Below are positions 13,801-27,100 of a DNA stretch of 64,000 nucleotides, piece after piece. The notes under the pieces are model-generated. The model was not told where the DNA came from, did not search any database, and saw only the letters and a list, made by a program, of their open reading frames with translations. The translations under genes were made by a program, and so were the position numbers. Position 1 is the first letter of the stretch. Every line of letters starts with the position of its first letter. This stretch comes from Luscinia megarhynchos (lineage: Eukaryota; Chordata; Aves; Passeriformes; Turdidae): positions 5,554,459 through 5,618,458 of the forward strand of contig CM067590.1 in NCBI GenBank assembly GCA_034336665.1, given 5' to 3'.

Positions 13801-16284
13801 AGTAGAGAAGCTTTTTGGATGGCCCATTCCCAGGTGCAGCGTGTGGCACTGCCCATTGAGCTCTTCTTGCTGACAAGGAAACAGATGGAGAGGCCCATCA
13901 AACATACCAAACCTTGTGACACGTGTTTGTGCTGAACTGAGCCATCCTGCCTTCTGCTTATTCTGACAGAGAACCAGCTGAGCAACTTGGTGGTGTTCCT
14001 CGTGGGGGTGGGAGATGAGGGAAGTGAGCATGTCGTGCAGGGTAACAATACAGTGATGAGAATGAGCTGTGTACACCAGCAACCTGCTGGTGGCAGCTTT
14101 GACCAGCTCAGTTTCTCAGGTGAAGTCAGTGCTGGCACTGCAGCGATCAGGGACGTGGCTCTTGCTGTCCAGAGCCAGCCAAGAAGTTGTGGAGGTTCTC
14201 ACTGAATCAATACCCTCCTCAGAGCTCTCTTTGCATCCTGGGTTAAAGCAGTGTGTTCCTGATGGCTGCAGGTGCAATCCAGCTGGAGGGTGGTTTGCTG
14301 AGGAGGGCAGAACTTGCTGCTTGTGGCTGCCAGGAGCATCAGGGCTGTACAGCTGGTCCCAAGAGCTGCACACACAGGAAGGGTTTCTCTGTGCTGGTAC
14401 AGGCACCCAGCCCTGGGCTCTTCCTTACAGAGCAGGGTGTTGTCACGAGGCCAGCTGCTTGGGCACCAGGATGGGCTGGTCCTTGTCCCCAGCCCAGCTC
14501 AGAGCAGGGGGAGCTGTGTTGCTGTTGGTGCTGGCAGCAGCAGATGTTCCTGGTGGGTGCTTTTTCTTTTCAGCTGTGTTTGAGTGCTTTGAGAGTGTGA
14601 TGGACAACAGGAGTCCTGAAGGTTTGTATCTGCCCATTTGCAGGGTTCTTGTGTCTCTGGTTGCTTTATATCTGCCAGTTTTGGGGGTTAATGCCCAGTA
14701 GAGCTGCTGGGGTTCACATGATGTTCACCCTGAGCAGTGGGACTCCAGGTTCTTCTGTTCTCTGCTGTTGGTCTGTATCAGAGCTGAGACCTGCCTTGGC
14801 TCCTGCTCACTGAGCTCCTGCCTTGGCTGGATCATGAGGGGAAAGGCAGGTTCTATAGTTGTGAGTTCAAAGGTGAAGCCAGAGCCTGAGCAGTTCCCTG
14901 TGTGTTTGGTTTGCACCTGGTTGGAAAGGTGAGAGGGTGAATTAGAACAGAGTTCTGCTTTGCTGACTATTTGTGAGCAAGTGGGTAATTGCTGCTTGGG
15001 CAGGATATGTATGAATGTTCTATTTCCTACTTAAGGCTTCATGTCTAGGAAATGCAGATTGGTGCTCAGGTTAGAGGGAAGCATGGTCAGGAAGAGCAGC
15101 TCATAATTCTGAATAGCAACTGGGTGGATGCTGCATCCTGTGGAGAAGAATCACTTGATACACGAGCAGTAAAAACCAGTTTAAGGTCAGGGTTGGCATT
15201 AGGAGGAGAATTGTGAGGAAGTTAGCCTGGCTTGAGCTGTGGCACCACCAGCAGATGTCTGCCAGGCTGTAAATGCAAAGAGCATGTGCTTTGTCTGTCT
15301 CCAGTGATTGCAGCCTGTCAAAGTAAGTAACTGCTTGGGGGCAGAGAAGGCAAGACAGAGAAATTGAGTGATATGTCTATAGACAACAGTGTTCTGAAGC
15401 TGGGATCATGATGCTGCTCTTCTCAATGTTTTGGCACCAGAATCTGGTTTAAAATCCTGCTCTGCAGATGGTTGAAGACTCCAGGAATATTGAAAGGGAA
15501 AGAAGGAGGAGAATGGCCAAATACCCATTTGTTGTGTTTCAAGGAAGGACAGTGAGTAGAAGATCTCTGAGGTGGAATGGCCAGGTAAGTGGAACAGCCA
15601 GTTTTGGGTTGGGTGTAATGTTTCAGCCCTACTGTTCTTTCCTGTCTGTGTTGAGCTGTGGTTTACTTAAGTCCATGGCTCAGAGTGGAAACTGAAATCT
15701 GGCCTTTCAGAGTTTGGAGGCTCAGGATTCCAAACACAGATCTTTTCTCAGACATGTAATTTAGGGTGGGATTCGTCCTGCTGACTCAAACTGTTCAGGT
15801 CTTAGCACCCAGTCCAAACCCATCAGTAAGAGCTTTCTGAAGACATCTAAAGCCTGAGATGTAGTGCTCAGAAAGGTGCCAGGCTCTCACTGTTGGCCAC
15901 AGAGCACTTGACATGTAGTTTAAATGGGACACAAAGCTCCTAGAAAGCAAAGGTAAGTGCACGTTGTACACCTGGTACCAGAACCTCTGCACCTGCAAGT
16001 GTCTGCCTACTCCTGATGTGGATTTTGGAGCATCTTACACAGGGATGCTACAGCTTCCTCCCCACACTGAATGCTGGGAAGTTTGCACCTGGAAAATGTC
16101 CAGCATGCTGAGGTGGAACACGCTGCAGAATTGCCCAGGCTGGTGGAGGCCCCAGGTAATGAGTCCATGGGGCATCCTCTGCACCTGCTCTGCCTGGCTG
16201 GGGCTGATGGGGTCTGCAGGCACTGGGGGGCTGAGCAGCCCTGAGGGCCCAGCAAAGGTGCAGATGCAGCTTGCAGGAAGGCTG

Positions 16285-16545
16285 CAGGAGATCCAGAGAG
16301 GGGCTGGGGACAAGGGCTGGAGGGACAGGACAAGGGAGAATGGCTTTCCCACTGCCAGAGGGCAGGGCTGGGTGGGATGTTGGGCAGGAATTGTTCCCTG
16401 GCAGGGTGGGCAGCCCTGGCACAGGGTGCCCAGAGCAGCTGTGGCTGCCCCTGGATCTCTGGCAGTGCCCAGGCCAGGCTGGACACTGGGACAGTGGGAG
16501 ATGTCCCTGCCAGGGCAGGGTGGGATGGGATTCTCTGCATGTGAA
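16285..16545 (+). mobile_element. CR1-type LINE 3' fragment
   Basis: This stretch matches the fragment at 51955-52255 almost base for base over about 250 bases, including shared GGGGCTGGGGACAAGGGCTG and CAGAGCAGCTGTGGCTGCCC. It reads in the CR1 sense direction. The terminal part carrying the typical CTTCCAACCC tail is missing here: about 40 bases lying between two GGGAT words in the other copy are absent. It is 5'-truncated, as is normal for CR1, and encodes nothing intact. Confidence 0.65.
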
Positions 16546-18064
16546 CACTGAATGACAGTTTCTGAGCTAGATCTGAGCTGTTAACTGTTGAAGTTCATAA
16601 ATGGTGCCCTGAGCACAGGCCCTGATGTCCCTCACCTGCTCTCACAGTGCTGTGTCCTGAGCAGGACCTGCCCTGGCCCTGGGGATGGACTGAGCTGCAC
16701 CTGCCTGCAGAAAGAACTGGAATTAATTCAGATTTTCTAGAAGGTTTCACTATCACATCAGACAAGATTAGGAATTCCTCAAGGAAACAGATGGGTACAG
16801 TGGATTGGAAAGGGAGAGGCAGAAAACACATCCCAGGGAGGCTTTCACTCCTTAGAGGAGCTTTTAGTGGAGGTTACATGCTGTGATTGTCAAAAAACCC
16901 CAAACTTATTGGAGCCATATCTGTCATTCAGAGCTGCTTTGGAAATCTGGTTCTACAGAGAAACCTGGGATTTTAATAGATTTAAACAATTGCCATCAAA
17001 ACATTTTGTGGAAGGAAATTTTCAAAATACTTTTCAAAATAATTTTCAAATTATTCTAGAAAGCTTGCAGACTAATTTTGAAGTGGCTAATATTTTAAAT
17101 TAAAAGAGAGCTATGGGCTGGTTTTCACATCTGTTGCTTGGATTTTGCCACATGCTACAGCACTGAATTATTTTATTATTCAGTTTTAGTAAAACTAAGG
17201 CACATTGTGATCCAAGGGAAGGATGGCAGCAGTGCTGTGCTGACAGTGCCCTTCCAATTCCATTTAGGCATCCTAAAAAGGTGTGAAAATAATATAAAAG
17301 CAAAAGTCCCTGATCAAAACTCATCACTTTATAAATTCAGATATGTAAAAATAACTTGTGCTCTGGAAGAGAACTGATGCACAGAAAAGAACCAGCCTGT
17401 AGGATTGAGGCAACTTAACCCATGGGCTTGTGGAACAAGTTACTGTGTTTTGAGTGAAGTACACACTCGAGTCATTCATTCAGTCAAACTTCATTTGAGT
17501 TTAGTGTTTATGGTCAGTCACATCCTCAAATTCCAAAATACCACTGTGGCAATGTCATTCCCAGGCAAGCAAGGTCCATGGGTGGGTTTTGTGCCCATGG
17601 CTGGGACCTGCCCCAAAGCCAGAGGCTGCTTCAGCTTCCCTTTTGCTTAATAAACACAGACCCCATAAAATGCCTTCCACATGGATTTTAGTTCACCAAA
17701 TACCTTGAATATTTTTTTCAGTAAAATAACACTTGTGTAACAGCCAAATTCCTTCACCCAGTTGCTCTCCAGCTTTATTACAATATTATACACAGCAGCC
17801 ATTCCCAGGGATCATCTATATTACCATAGCAGCTGAGGTTTCTGTTTGTAAGGAAAATAAGGATTTCCAAGTAAGAAGTACAGGTTTGAGCTTGTGTGCT
17901 TCCTGTACCCCAGGGTGTGTGCCTTGCACTGCCTGTACTTTTCCAGTTGCATGGAAATAACACAGAGTTGGATTTTCAGTGCTAGAATAGAGGCACCTCT
18001 TTTTCTTACAGGTGCCTGGGAAAATAGTTTAAAATACTTTGAAGGTGCAGTGTATCAGTCAGTA

Positions 18065-18245
18065 GAATTTAATTATGGAACCACAGAATATCCTGAGCTG
18101 AAAGGGACCCACAGGGATCATTGATCCAACCCACAGACCCCCCAGCAACCCCACCCTGAGCATCCCTGAGAGTGGTGTCCAAATGCAGCCTTGGGGCCGT
18201 TCCCTGGGGAGCCTGGGCAGTTCTCCAGCTCCCTTGTTTTCACCT
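18065..18245 (-). mobile_element. CR1-type LINE 3' fragment, reverse orientation
   Basis: Read on the plus strand it starts with ACCACAGAATATCCTGAGCT followed by an AAGGGACCCACA block. This is the reverse complement of a CR1 3' end, so the insertion points leftwards. It is a short 5'-truncated copy with no coding capacity. The subfamily cannot be named without a repeat library. Confidence 0.6.
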
Positions 18246-19034
18246 TCTTTGAGGCTGAATAGACAGGTTCCAGTTTGCCAAGCAAGACACCTCAGTTTTC
18301 CTGATGTGGGACACATGGAACTTCACCTCCCTGCCATCCAGGTCTCCTGAATACAGTTGGTACAGAATAAAATTCCTCCAGTGACTTTGTCCAGACTCTG
18401 CTACTTTGTCTTCTACAAATCTCTTGTTCCTCCCCCCGGTGGGTTGGTGTTGCTCCCTGCAGAAGCCCTGCTGACATTGTGGGGTTCCTCTCAGGGCTGG
18501 CACAGGGAGGCTGCTGTTCCCAGCAGATGAACTGGTGTCAGTGTTTCCCAGCAGCAGGTTATTGAAAACAGGTGGGGTTGGGATGGTGCCATCCCAAGGG
18601 CATAGTCTGGGACTGGGCCATCCCATAAATCTGCTTCATTTGCTTTTCCACGATTTCCACCCTGTTAAAGGTGTTCAGGTGCCTCTCCCATGCCTGCAGT
18701 GCTGAAGATAGATTGTCCTTGCTGCCTTTTGAGTTTTCCTCACCCATAAGGAAGCCTTCCCTCTACACCAGACCACAAAGTGATTTTTCAGAAGCACTTA
18801 AATTATTTCTTTCCCCTTGTTTTATCCTGTTAGAGGGGCACAGTGATGGCAGCCCAGTTTTGAGGCTGCTGGACTCAAAAGTCTCCCTTGCTGTATTTGT
18901 CACAAGGACAAGGCTGTGTGGACTCTGGCATGACACTTAACCTCACTAGCACCAAAACACCTCCTGCTGATTTTCAAAATCAAAGCATTTCTGCTAATGT
19001 GAATCTTGCCAGCTAATAAGAGATGTTACAGCAC

Positions 19035-19150
19035 TTTCAAGGCCAGGTTGAGCAGGGCTTGGAGCAAGCTGGTCTAGTGGAATGTGTCCCTGCCCATTGG
19101 AGATGAGCTTGAAGTTCCTTTCCAGTTCAACCATTCTGGGATTGATAAAG
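19035..19150 (+). mobile_element. CR1-type LINE 3' end
   Basis: It contains the typical CR1 terminal wording GGTCTAGTGGAATGTGTCCC, followed by a degenerate form of the CCAACCCAAACCATTCTG tail ending near ATTCTGGGATTGAT. About 115 bases remain, in sense orientation. It is a decayed, 5'-truncated copy. Confidence 0.6.
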
Positions 19151-21110
19151 CACAGGACATGCAGCTCCTGGGGTAAGTTGTACAGGGTGGGATTTTTTCA
19201 GTAATAATTTTTTTCTTTGTTGCAGTGAGCTCGAGGATGTGCAGCTTTAGAGTGACTTGCAGTTTCCAGGGCAGGGGTAAGGTCTGGTCTGCACAGAGGC
19301 TCATCCTGCAGCCCCAGCACTCCCTCAAGGACCTTTGCCGTGGATGTTCCATCCTGCCTCTTGTACAGGGTTAATTGTGTGCTGCAATATCCAGAGCTCA
19401 TTAATGAGAGGAGAATGGATTGGAGGTGGGGCTCATCTCTGCTGCCTGTGCTGCTGCTGTGCTGGTTGGCCTGGACTGGCCTGGGCATCCAGTGAGGGAT
19501 GTGGCTGCTCCCATGCACCTGTGGCTGAGCACAAAGGTCTCACACAGCTCAGCTGTTCTAGTGGCTGCAGCTGCACTGGGGGTGTGTGTCCAGCTGTGTC
19601 TGTGCAATGTGGGTGATGGATGGGATACCCAGATCCTTGTCCTGAGCTGGAGCTCCCCAGTGCTCCCCAGCATCTCCCAGGGCTGTTGGGTGGCTGAGCT
19701 CACTCCCAGGAAAGAGGAGCAACCACAAATCCCTTCAGAGCCAGTGGTGCTGAACCAGCCTGTGATGTATCAAGGTGATCATAGATGATAAGGGAAGGAG
19801 GGAGGGATGTCTGGGCAAGCTGCAGATTGATTTGAAATGTGATTATTTTGGGTTTGTGAATGGCATGACTGCTCCTTGAAGAGCAGTTGGGCTATAATGT
19901 TTAAGAGGGTAATAATTTACCTCACCAAGGAGAAAGGGTGAAAAAGGCCAAAGTCAGCAGCAGTGTCTCAAGCTTCTGTTGCCCAGGATTCTAATTATGA
20001 GGAGGCTTTTGTAAGTTCATAGAAGACAATTTTTGTGCAAAAGCTGGTTTATGATATTTAATACTTTCTCCTTTTCATTTGGCAAAACTGGAATGAATAT
20101 TTCTAAATTAGAAATTTTTTTACAACCTCTGACTTCAGCTTGAAAGAATTCTGCAGGGAATTTTTTCTTTATGTGCAGTTGGAGAACACTTCAGTGATGT
20201 GAGTGGGGGTCTGAGCTGTGTTATGATTCCTAATTCTGTGGCAGGAAATATCAAGAAGGAGAAAAGAGATGAGATGACATTTTGAAACACAAATTAATTC
20301 AGTGACATGAATGGTTGGTATAAAAGGCTTTTGTGTAGAAGGCTGCCCTGGGAAGCCTGGATTTTAAGGCTGTAATTGGAATTTGAGCTTGGGGACAGAT
20401 CCTTAGCCAGGAAAATCAACACAGTTGCAACTGGGCCTGGTTAATTAGTTCTCTGTAATAAAGCAGCTGTAGGAACAGGTGTGCAGCTGGACCTTCCTTG
20501 TTTGCAGCCCGTGGATCCCACTGTCCCTGAGAGTGCAACAGCTCAGCCATCCTGTCTGTAACCTGGCAGCTTGGAAATCCAGTTATGTCCAACTTGGATT
20601 TTGAGCTCTAGACAAAAATTCACTTAATCTTAGTTTTTAGATGAGAATCCAGTAGTAGAATAAAAAGCAATGATTAAAAAAATAATCTCTATAATAGGGA
20701 AAACAAAAGCCTGGGAAGGGAAGAGCTGCTGGGGAGAGGGTTCAGTGTTCCATCCCTGCTGCACCCGCACCCAATCCAGCCTGCTAACACCTGCTCACCT
20801 CCCTAGCTTTCAAAAATAGGTGAGCTTGGAAAAATGGGAGTTATAAATCCTTCAAAGTCAGCTGTTCAACACAGGGCAGTGAGCTCCCAGCTGTGTCCTT
20901 GGGCACAGGGAGGAGCTGGCTCTCTGCCCCAGCAGCAGAACCATGCTCTGGGTGCCTGCTGGGAGTCCCACGGTCTTCAAAGGATAGGAGAGAATTTTCC
21001 GACTTTTTGTGCCAAGTAAGGCCTTTGTCTTGCAGAGCATCCATATGTGACACTTACAATGTCAGTGTTTAGCACCAAGGTGCCATTCCTGGGAGCAGGA
21101 ACGCTGTTGT

Positions 21111-24100
21111 CTACACCTGGCAGATGTTATAGTGAATTCCTGTCTGATCCAGCAGGGTGTCTTCAGTCATTTCAGTGCCATTGACTTTGGGATGCAGCTG
21201 CGAGGTCTCGGCAGAAGGAAACTTCTCTTTGTTGCTCGCTGGATCTTGCTGCAAAGAGAAAAGAGCAGAGTTTTAATTTCTGGGGTGAGCAGGTGCCTTG
21301 TGCTGGGCTGCCATGTCCCACCACGCCATACTTACTGGGGGGGGCTTTGGGGCAAAGTCCTTCTCACAGACGTGGGCTATGATGCCAGCAGCCAGGGCGT
21401 CGCCCAGCACGTTGGTCATGGTCCGCAGTCGGTCCCTGCAGAGACAGTGCCGGGATTTGGGGCTGATGATGGCCTGGAACTGTCAGCCCCATCCTGAGTG
21501 TCCCCCCACTGGTGTTGCCAGTGCTGTGCTGGTTTTGCAGATGCAGAGAGAAAGTGGTCTCTGTTGTGAGCCTGGGACAGCATCTCTCACCTGCCTGTGT
21601 GAGCAGTGCAGGGACCTGCAGTGCCTCCTCCCGAACTGGGACAGGCACTCTTGTGCTAAGTGGAGGGAGAGCTGCCTCAGCAGATCACAAAACTCCTTGA
21701 GATGCCTCTCGAGGAGAAATCCTGCAGATCCAGCCACTGCTCCTCTCTTGTCTACCCAGGCACCTCTCACATCAGGAGAAGGTGCTGAGGTGCCCTGTGA
21801 TGCTGAAAGGCTGGGCTGGTGGTGTGTTCATCTTCCTTTGTGGGAGAAAGAAAAGGGGGAGGGAAAGAGAAAAGCAGCCATGATACTTCCCTCTTCTCCC
21901 TGGGGGAGTACAAACCAGACACTTGTGTGTGGGTTCTGTAACTCAGCATCTGCTCTCTGTGGTTTCACCTAATGACTCGCTTCATTTTTATCTTACTTTA
22001 GAATGGCACATTTCACAAGCTGTGTGGTTATTTGTCTGTGACAATGTAATCCAGCATCAGTTTCTGTCTCGAGAGAAATCTGGTTTCATCTATCAAGCTG
22101 GAGACACATCACCACGAGCAGGAGAGCACTTACAGAGCCCAGTCGACGGCGATGATGAGGGTGATGTCCTCGGTGGGCAGCCCCACGGAGGTGAGCACAA
22201 TGACCATGGTGACCAGCCCGGACTGCGGGATGCCAGCGGCCCCAATGCTGGCTGCTGAGGCCGTGATGCTGCAAAGACAAGGTGGCTGTGCAGTCCCAGC
22301 TGGCAGGTTTGCATGGCATAGTTACTCTGTGTGGAAGGACTGACTGGATCTGGCTTCCTCCACCTTCTGTTCCCAGGTGCTGTCACAAACTGCCCTGTGC
22401 ATGGCAGGGCTGGCAGCGGGTGCCCTGGCTCTGTGCTCCCCTCTGCCTTAAGGGTAGGGACTTCCTCCTTAAAATTGCTAAATATTTGCAAATGTACTTC
22501 ATTATTATTTAGTTACAGGCTTTATTTCCCTGCTTATAAAATGAGAATATCCCGTTCCCACAAGGGAGTAAATGACACCTGCACAAATCCTCCTGTGCTC
22601 AGCCCTGCAGTGCTGGCCTGCTCCAGCCACACGTCTGTGCAGCCTTTCCCTACAGGCAAAGCCCTTGAGCTGCAGCACATTCTGGGCTGTGGAGCCAGCC
22701 TAGCTTTCCCTGCACACAGCACAGGGACTGCACATGCTGCAGCCTCCCCTGCTCAACTTCCCAGCAAAGGTCACTCTGCACAAACGGGAAAACGCAAGAG
22801 CTTGTCCTAATGTCTGTACACAGGGGTAGAGAGAAACTGATCTGCCTGCTGCAGAGAAGCTTTTACCTGATGGTGATGATTTGTCCCAGATCCAGCTCGT
22901 ACTCGTTGACCTGGGCGATGAAGATGGCAGCCACCGCCTCGTAGAGCGCCGTGCCGTCCATGTTGATGGTGGCCCCGACCGGCAGCACGAAGCGCGCCAC
23001 GCGCCTGTCGATGCCGTTGTTCTCCAGCAGACACTTGAGGGTGATGGGCAGGGTGGCCGAGCTGCAGAGCAAGAAACAACAGCAGTGGCTGTTTGTGTTG
23101 AGCTGTGTGAGCTGGGTCAGTGTGATGGGACAGGAATACCTGCCCTCCTCAGGGCACCGACGGCTGTAGCAATGAAAGTCTCTCCAGCTCTTACCACCTG
23201 GCAATAGACATCAGCAGCCAAGTGAGCTGCAGGCTGAGACAGAAAATGTCACAATGCCATTTCAGTGGCTGAAGGCACCACTTTAACCACCTGTGTGCCA
23301 CGGCTGCAGCTCTGCTGAACATCCCTCCATCCCTGGTGCCCACGTTAACACTGCAGCACCTCCTGGAGTGTGGGACAGCACTGGCTGCCCTGGGGCCCAG
23401 CCAGACCCCCATCATCCTCACCTGTCTGCTCCAGGAGGGATGCCTGCCTCAGCTGCTGCATCCCCTGACCTCTCTCTCTTGTTTCTGTCTAGCATGAAGA
23501 CAACTGTCCCACAGGAACTGGGATGAGGAATGGAGGAAGAAGAACAGATTGAAGAAAGGAAACCACAGAAGTCAATTGGATTGTGACAGACTCTGGGAGA
23601 TGGGGACTGCATTTGGGAAAGGTTCTGGATGCAGAGTGGTGACCCCAGCCCTGGGCACAGACATGGGGCTGGGACAAGGAGCAGGATATTCTCTCTGTGA
23701 CAATTCTGCCTCCCTTAGCTGGCTGCAGAGCAGAGGGAGGAGAAGCCTGATGGAGACAGAGCTGGAGATCCAGGTTCAGGAGGAGACAGGTCATTAAGAG
23801 TTGCAGAAGCAATGGTTGCAGTGGTGGGCACTAGGGAAGGGAGGCACAGTCCAGGTGGTTTTATTTGGATTATCTGGAGAAGCAACAGAGAGGCCACGAA
23901 AACTCTTTGCCTAGTCAAATGTGCTCCAGAAAAATGTTTGAATTTGTGTGTCTTCAGGAAAGGATGGTGGTTTATAGTGTGAACTTTCTTTCATTGTTAT
24001 AAGGAATGTATTTCAATGAAAATAGAATAGATAAATATAATCTAAAATTATTAAAATCTTTTCAAAGTAGGCAAGATTTTTCTGTGGATGAACTTGGGAT

Positions 24101-27100
24101 ACACTGTAGTTGATTTTAGATTGTCAATAAGGTGTTCAGAAGAGTTTTTGATGTTTTCAATTAAACTCCAGGAGCATAACCCCATGCAGTTTATGGGGTT
24201 AAGCACCAACTACAGTCCTAGTTTGAATTCGTGGAAAGAAGACTGCAGCAATGGAATGAAGTGTGCACACAAAAACATTGCTGGTTTGCTCTGAGAAAAC
24301 CCTGGGAGAGGGTGAGTGGAAGAGCACCATGAGCTGCCCAGGTCTGCTGCCCAGGGCAGGGCTAAGCATCTGCTTCCTCCTAAAGCCAGGAGCATTCTCA
24401 TTTCAAATCGTGCTGGAGCACAGTTTTCCTTTGAGTTACCCCAGATCTGTGCTATCTGCAGGTGCCAGTCGTGTTTCCCTACCTGGAGGATGTAGCTAAG
24501 GCGATCAGCAAGGCTTGCAGTATCCCCTGAATGAAAGCAAAGGGGTTTTTCTTGGTGATGAGCACAAACAGCAGAGGTAAAAGGATGATTCCATGCAAGG
24601 CAAGCCCTGACACTACTGTAATGACATACAGTCCCAGCTTCTGTCCTGTAACTGATGGATCTTCCATCTCCAAGATCTTTCCAGCGATGAGAAAGACAAT
24701 GCCAAAGGGGAAGTACCTGCAAAGAATAAGCACAAAAACTTCTGAGGATGCAGCAATCACTGCAGCACTGCAGGGCAGGCATGCAGTGTTTGGCACTGTG
24801 CAGTACAGCTGTACAAAAACAAATTCAGTGCTCACAACAGACACTTGCAGTGGGACCAGCATTGCCATTAGCAGGAAAGAAAATCAATCAATCAATCAAA
24901 ACCAGATTTACCAGACGGCCATTGAGACAATTTTCATGACAGCTTCGTTCAGGCACTGGCACACGTTAACCAGAGGGGCTCCTCGCTCGCCCATTTTCCC
25001 CAGGAGGAGTCCTGCAAGCAAGCACAGCAGGTTGTGTTACCTGGGAGCAGACCTGAGGGTCCTGAGGGTCTGCTGCCAGGGACTGGGTCACCAGGCAGAG
25101 CCTGAGCCAGTGCTGCTTGCCATGTGCTCTTCCAGGTCAAGGCCACTCTCTGTCCCAAGCAAACACAATCATCTGGCCTTTTCTCACAAAGCCCCACCAG
25201 ACCCAAATCCAGGATTTGGACTCCTCCTTGCACAGAAAACAGATAAACTTCACTGCTGCTCTCTGCTGGGAGAGTCAGTTCATTGGGGTGGATAAACTGT
25301 GGATTAGCTGGATTAAGTGCATATCTGGATTGCTATTTGGTAATACAGGAATAATGACCTCTTGAAATAAAAATGGAATTTTTTTAAGGCTGAGGTGTGG
25401 CAGGGCTCTCTGTGGCTGAGGCTGTGATGCTGTGCTGCATCCCTGCCCTGCTGTGCAGTGACAGTGCTCAGGCCCCCAGGGCCCCCTGGGCTGGCTCACA
25501 GGCTCTGCCGTGCTGGTGGCAGCACATGTGGCTCTATGTGATATGTCAGGAAGGATCTGAGGGAGTTGCTTAGATACAGGCATTAAGCCTTCTCTCCTAA
25601 GTCTGTTTTTTCCCTTTGATGTTGCATTAACCTGATCCAGCCTAATTTTCTGTTGAAGGAACACGAGAGCAGAAATACAGGTTATGGTCTGGGTGGTTGG
25701 CAGGGTTATGGTGCTGTCCTGTCTGCCAGTGCTTTCACTGGCTGGGAGGTTTTCCAGGAGCCCATCAGGAAAAGGGAAAAGGAACCTTTGAGTAATTGCC
25801 CATCGTGTTTCCAGCTTGGTGCAAGTCCTTCTTCCTGTGTTAGCTAAAATTAATTTCTAAGCACTGTGCAGGTGTCTGTTTTATCTTGGAAAAGAAGAAT
25901 ACAGACAGGATCTTGTCCTGCTTATCCCTCTTCAGGGCTGAGCACTCCAAGAGGCCCTTGGTTGGTGGTTGGATCTCTTGCCTTGCTCAAACGAGAGATG
26001 AGGTGGGTTCACATTTGCCAGGGCTTTGAGAAATGAGACAAGGCTTAGCATGTTTAATCTCAGCTCTGTGGATATTTGTCCAGTGTTTGGTGGCCACAAC
26101 AGCTGCTTTGGAAGAAAGTAATTTCTTTTCAGGTCCTACAGAGCTGATTTGGGAGACATGGCCCAAGTAAACAGATTCCTGCAAGGATCTTGAGAGCTCT
26201 GCCCTCTTGTGGGTTTCAAAAGCAACAGAGAGGCCCCAGTGGCAGTGAAGAATGCCAGAGCTGGGGTAGCTGTGTGGGTCACCACTCACACCCAGGCTGC
26301 TGCATGGGCGCCTTGCTCAGCCCCACAACCTGCTCAGTTTTGGTGTTGAACACAAACACACCTTGCTGGGAGCTCAACCAGCTTCCCCCTGCCCCACCCT
26401 GGAGGAGGTGATCCCTGTTTCCCAAGGAGTGGGGCCGTGGTGCCCTGCCTGTCCCTCTCCTGTTTTCTGCCAGGCAAATCCAAATCAGCCTCTCCTCCTA
26501 AAGCAAGCGTCCTGTGGCTGCATGAATGCCCTTCAGCAGCAGCCCGTGCCTGCTGCAGGTGCTGCTCTGCCAGCCTGTGCCTCTGTGGAGCTCTAATCCT
26601 GGGCAAAACATGGGAAGTGCAAGTGGTGGCTGGGGCTGGCTCAGCTGAGCTGCCACTGCCTCCTGACTCGGGCTGATCCCCTCCCACGCTGTGGGGCTGT
26701 GAAGTGTCATCTCAGGAGAGAAAAGCAGCTTCTCCTCGCAGGGCTGGGGTGGCACATGTGCTGTGGGCAGGAGCTCAGCACCTTCCCTGGGTGTCCAAGT
26801 GTGCAGAGGCTGCTGGCTGCTGGGACAGCATTGCCAGACACCTTCTGGCTGCAGGGATCTGCCCGTGGCTCTGCCCAGCCCAGTCTGGCTGTGGCCAGCT
26901 CCTCTGAGCTCTCCCATTCAGACTGGCTGCTCTCGCTGCACTCTGCTGCTGTGCTGCCTCCACACCTCAAATCCTCTAATTGGCTTTTTGGTTGCTTATA
27001 CACAAAGTTCAAGCTCCTTGCCCTCACCTCTTAATCTACACATAATCCTGCCACCAAGCTCATCTCACTCCCTCCTACTGTTTTCCTTCCTGATCTCTCC

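Larger units (their letters stand above)
7600..21110. other. Gene-free stretch between ELAVL1 and the SLC1A-like gene
   Basis: I see no exon of a recognisable protein family on either strand across about 13.5 kb. The longest open frames (for example 210 codons at 14069-14701) have no family motif and no splice-site support. Recognisable contents are CR1 LINE fragments near 16285, 18065 and 19035, and a short GT/AC palindrome at 10822-10833. It should also contain the 3' UTR of the minus-strand transporter gene just below 21111, but I could not assign its poly(A) signal. Confidence 0.5.

Noticed and set aside
14069..14701. 210-codon plus-strand open frame in the gene-free region
   Set aside because: No domain and no repeat or splice support; composition is like the surrounding intergenic DNA.
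24531..25295. 254-codon plus-strand open frame
   Set aside because: It runs antisense over transporter exons 6 and 7; the coding signal is on the minus strand.
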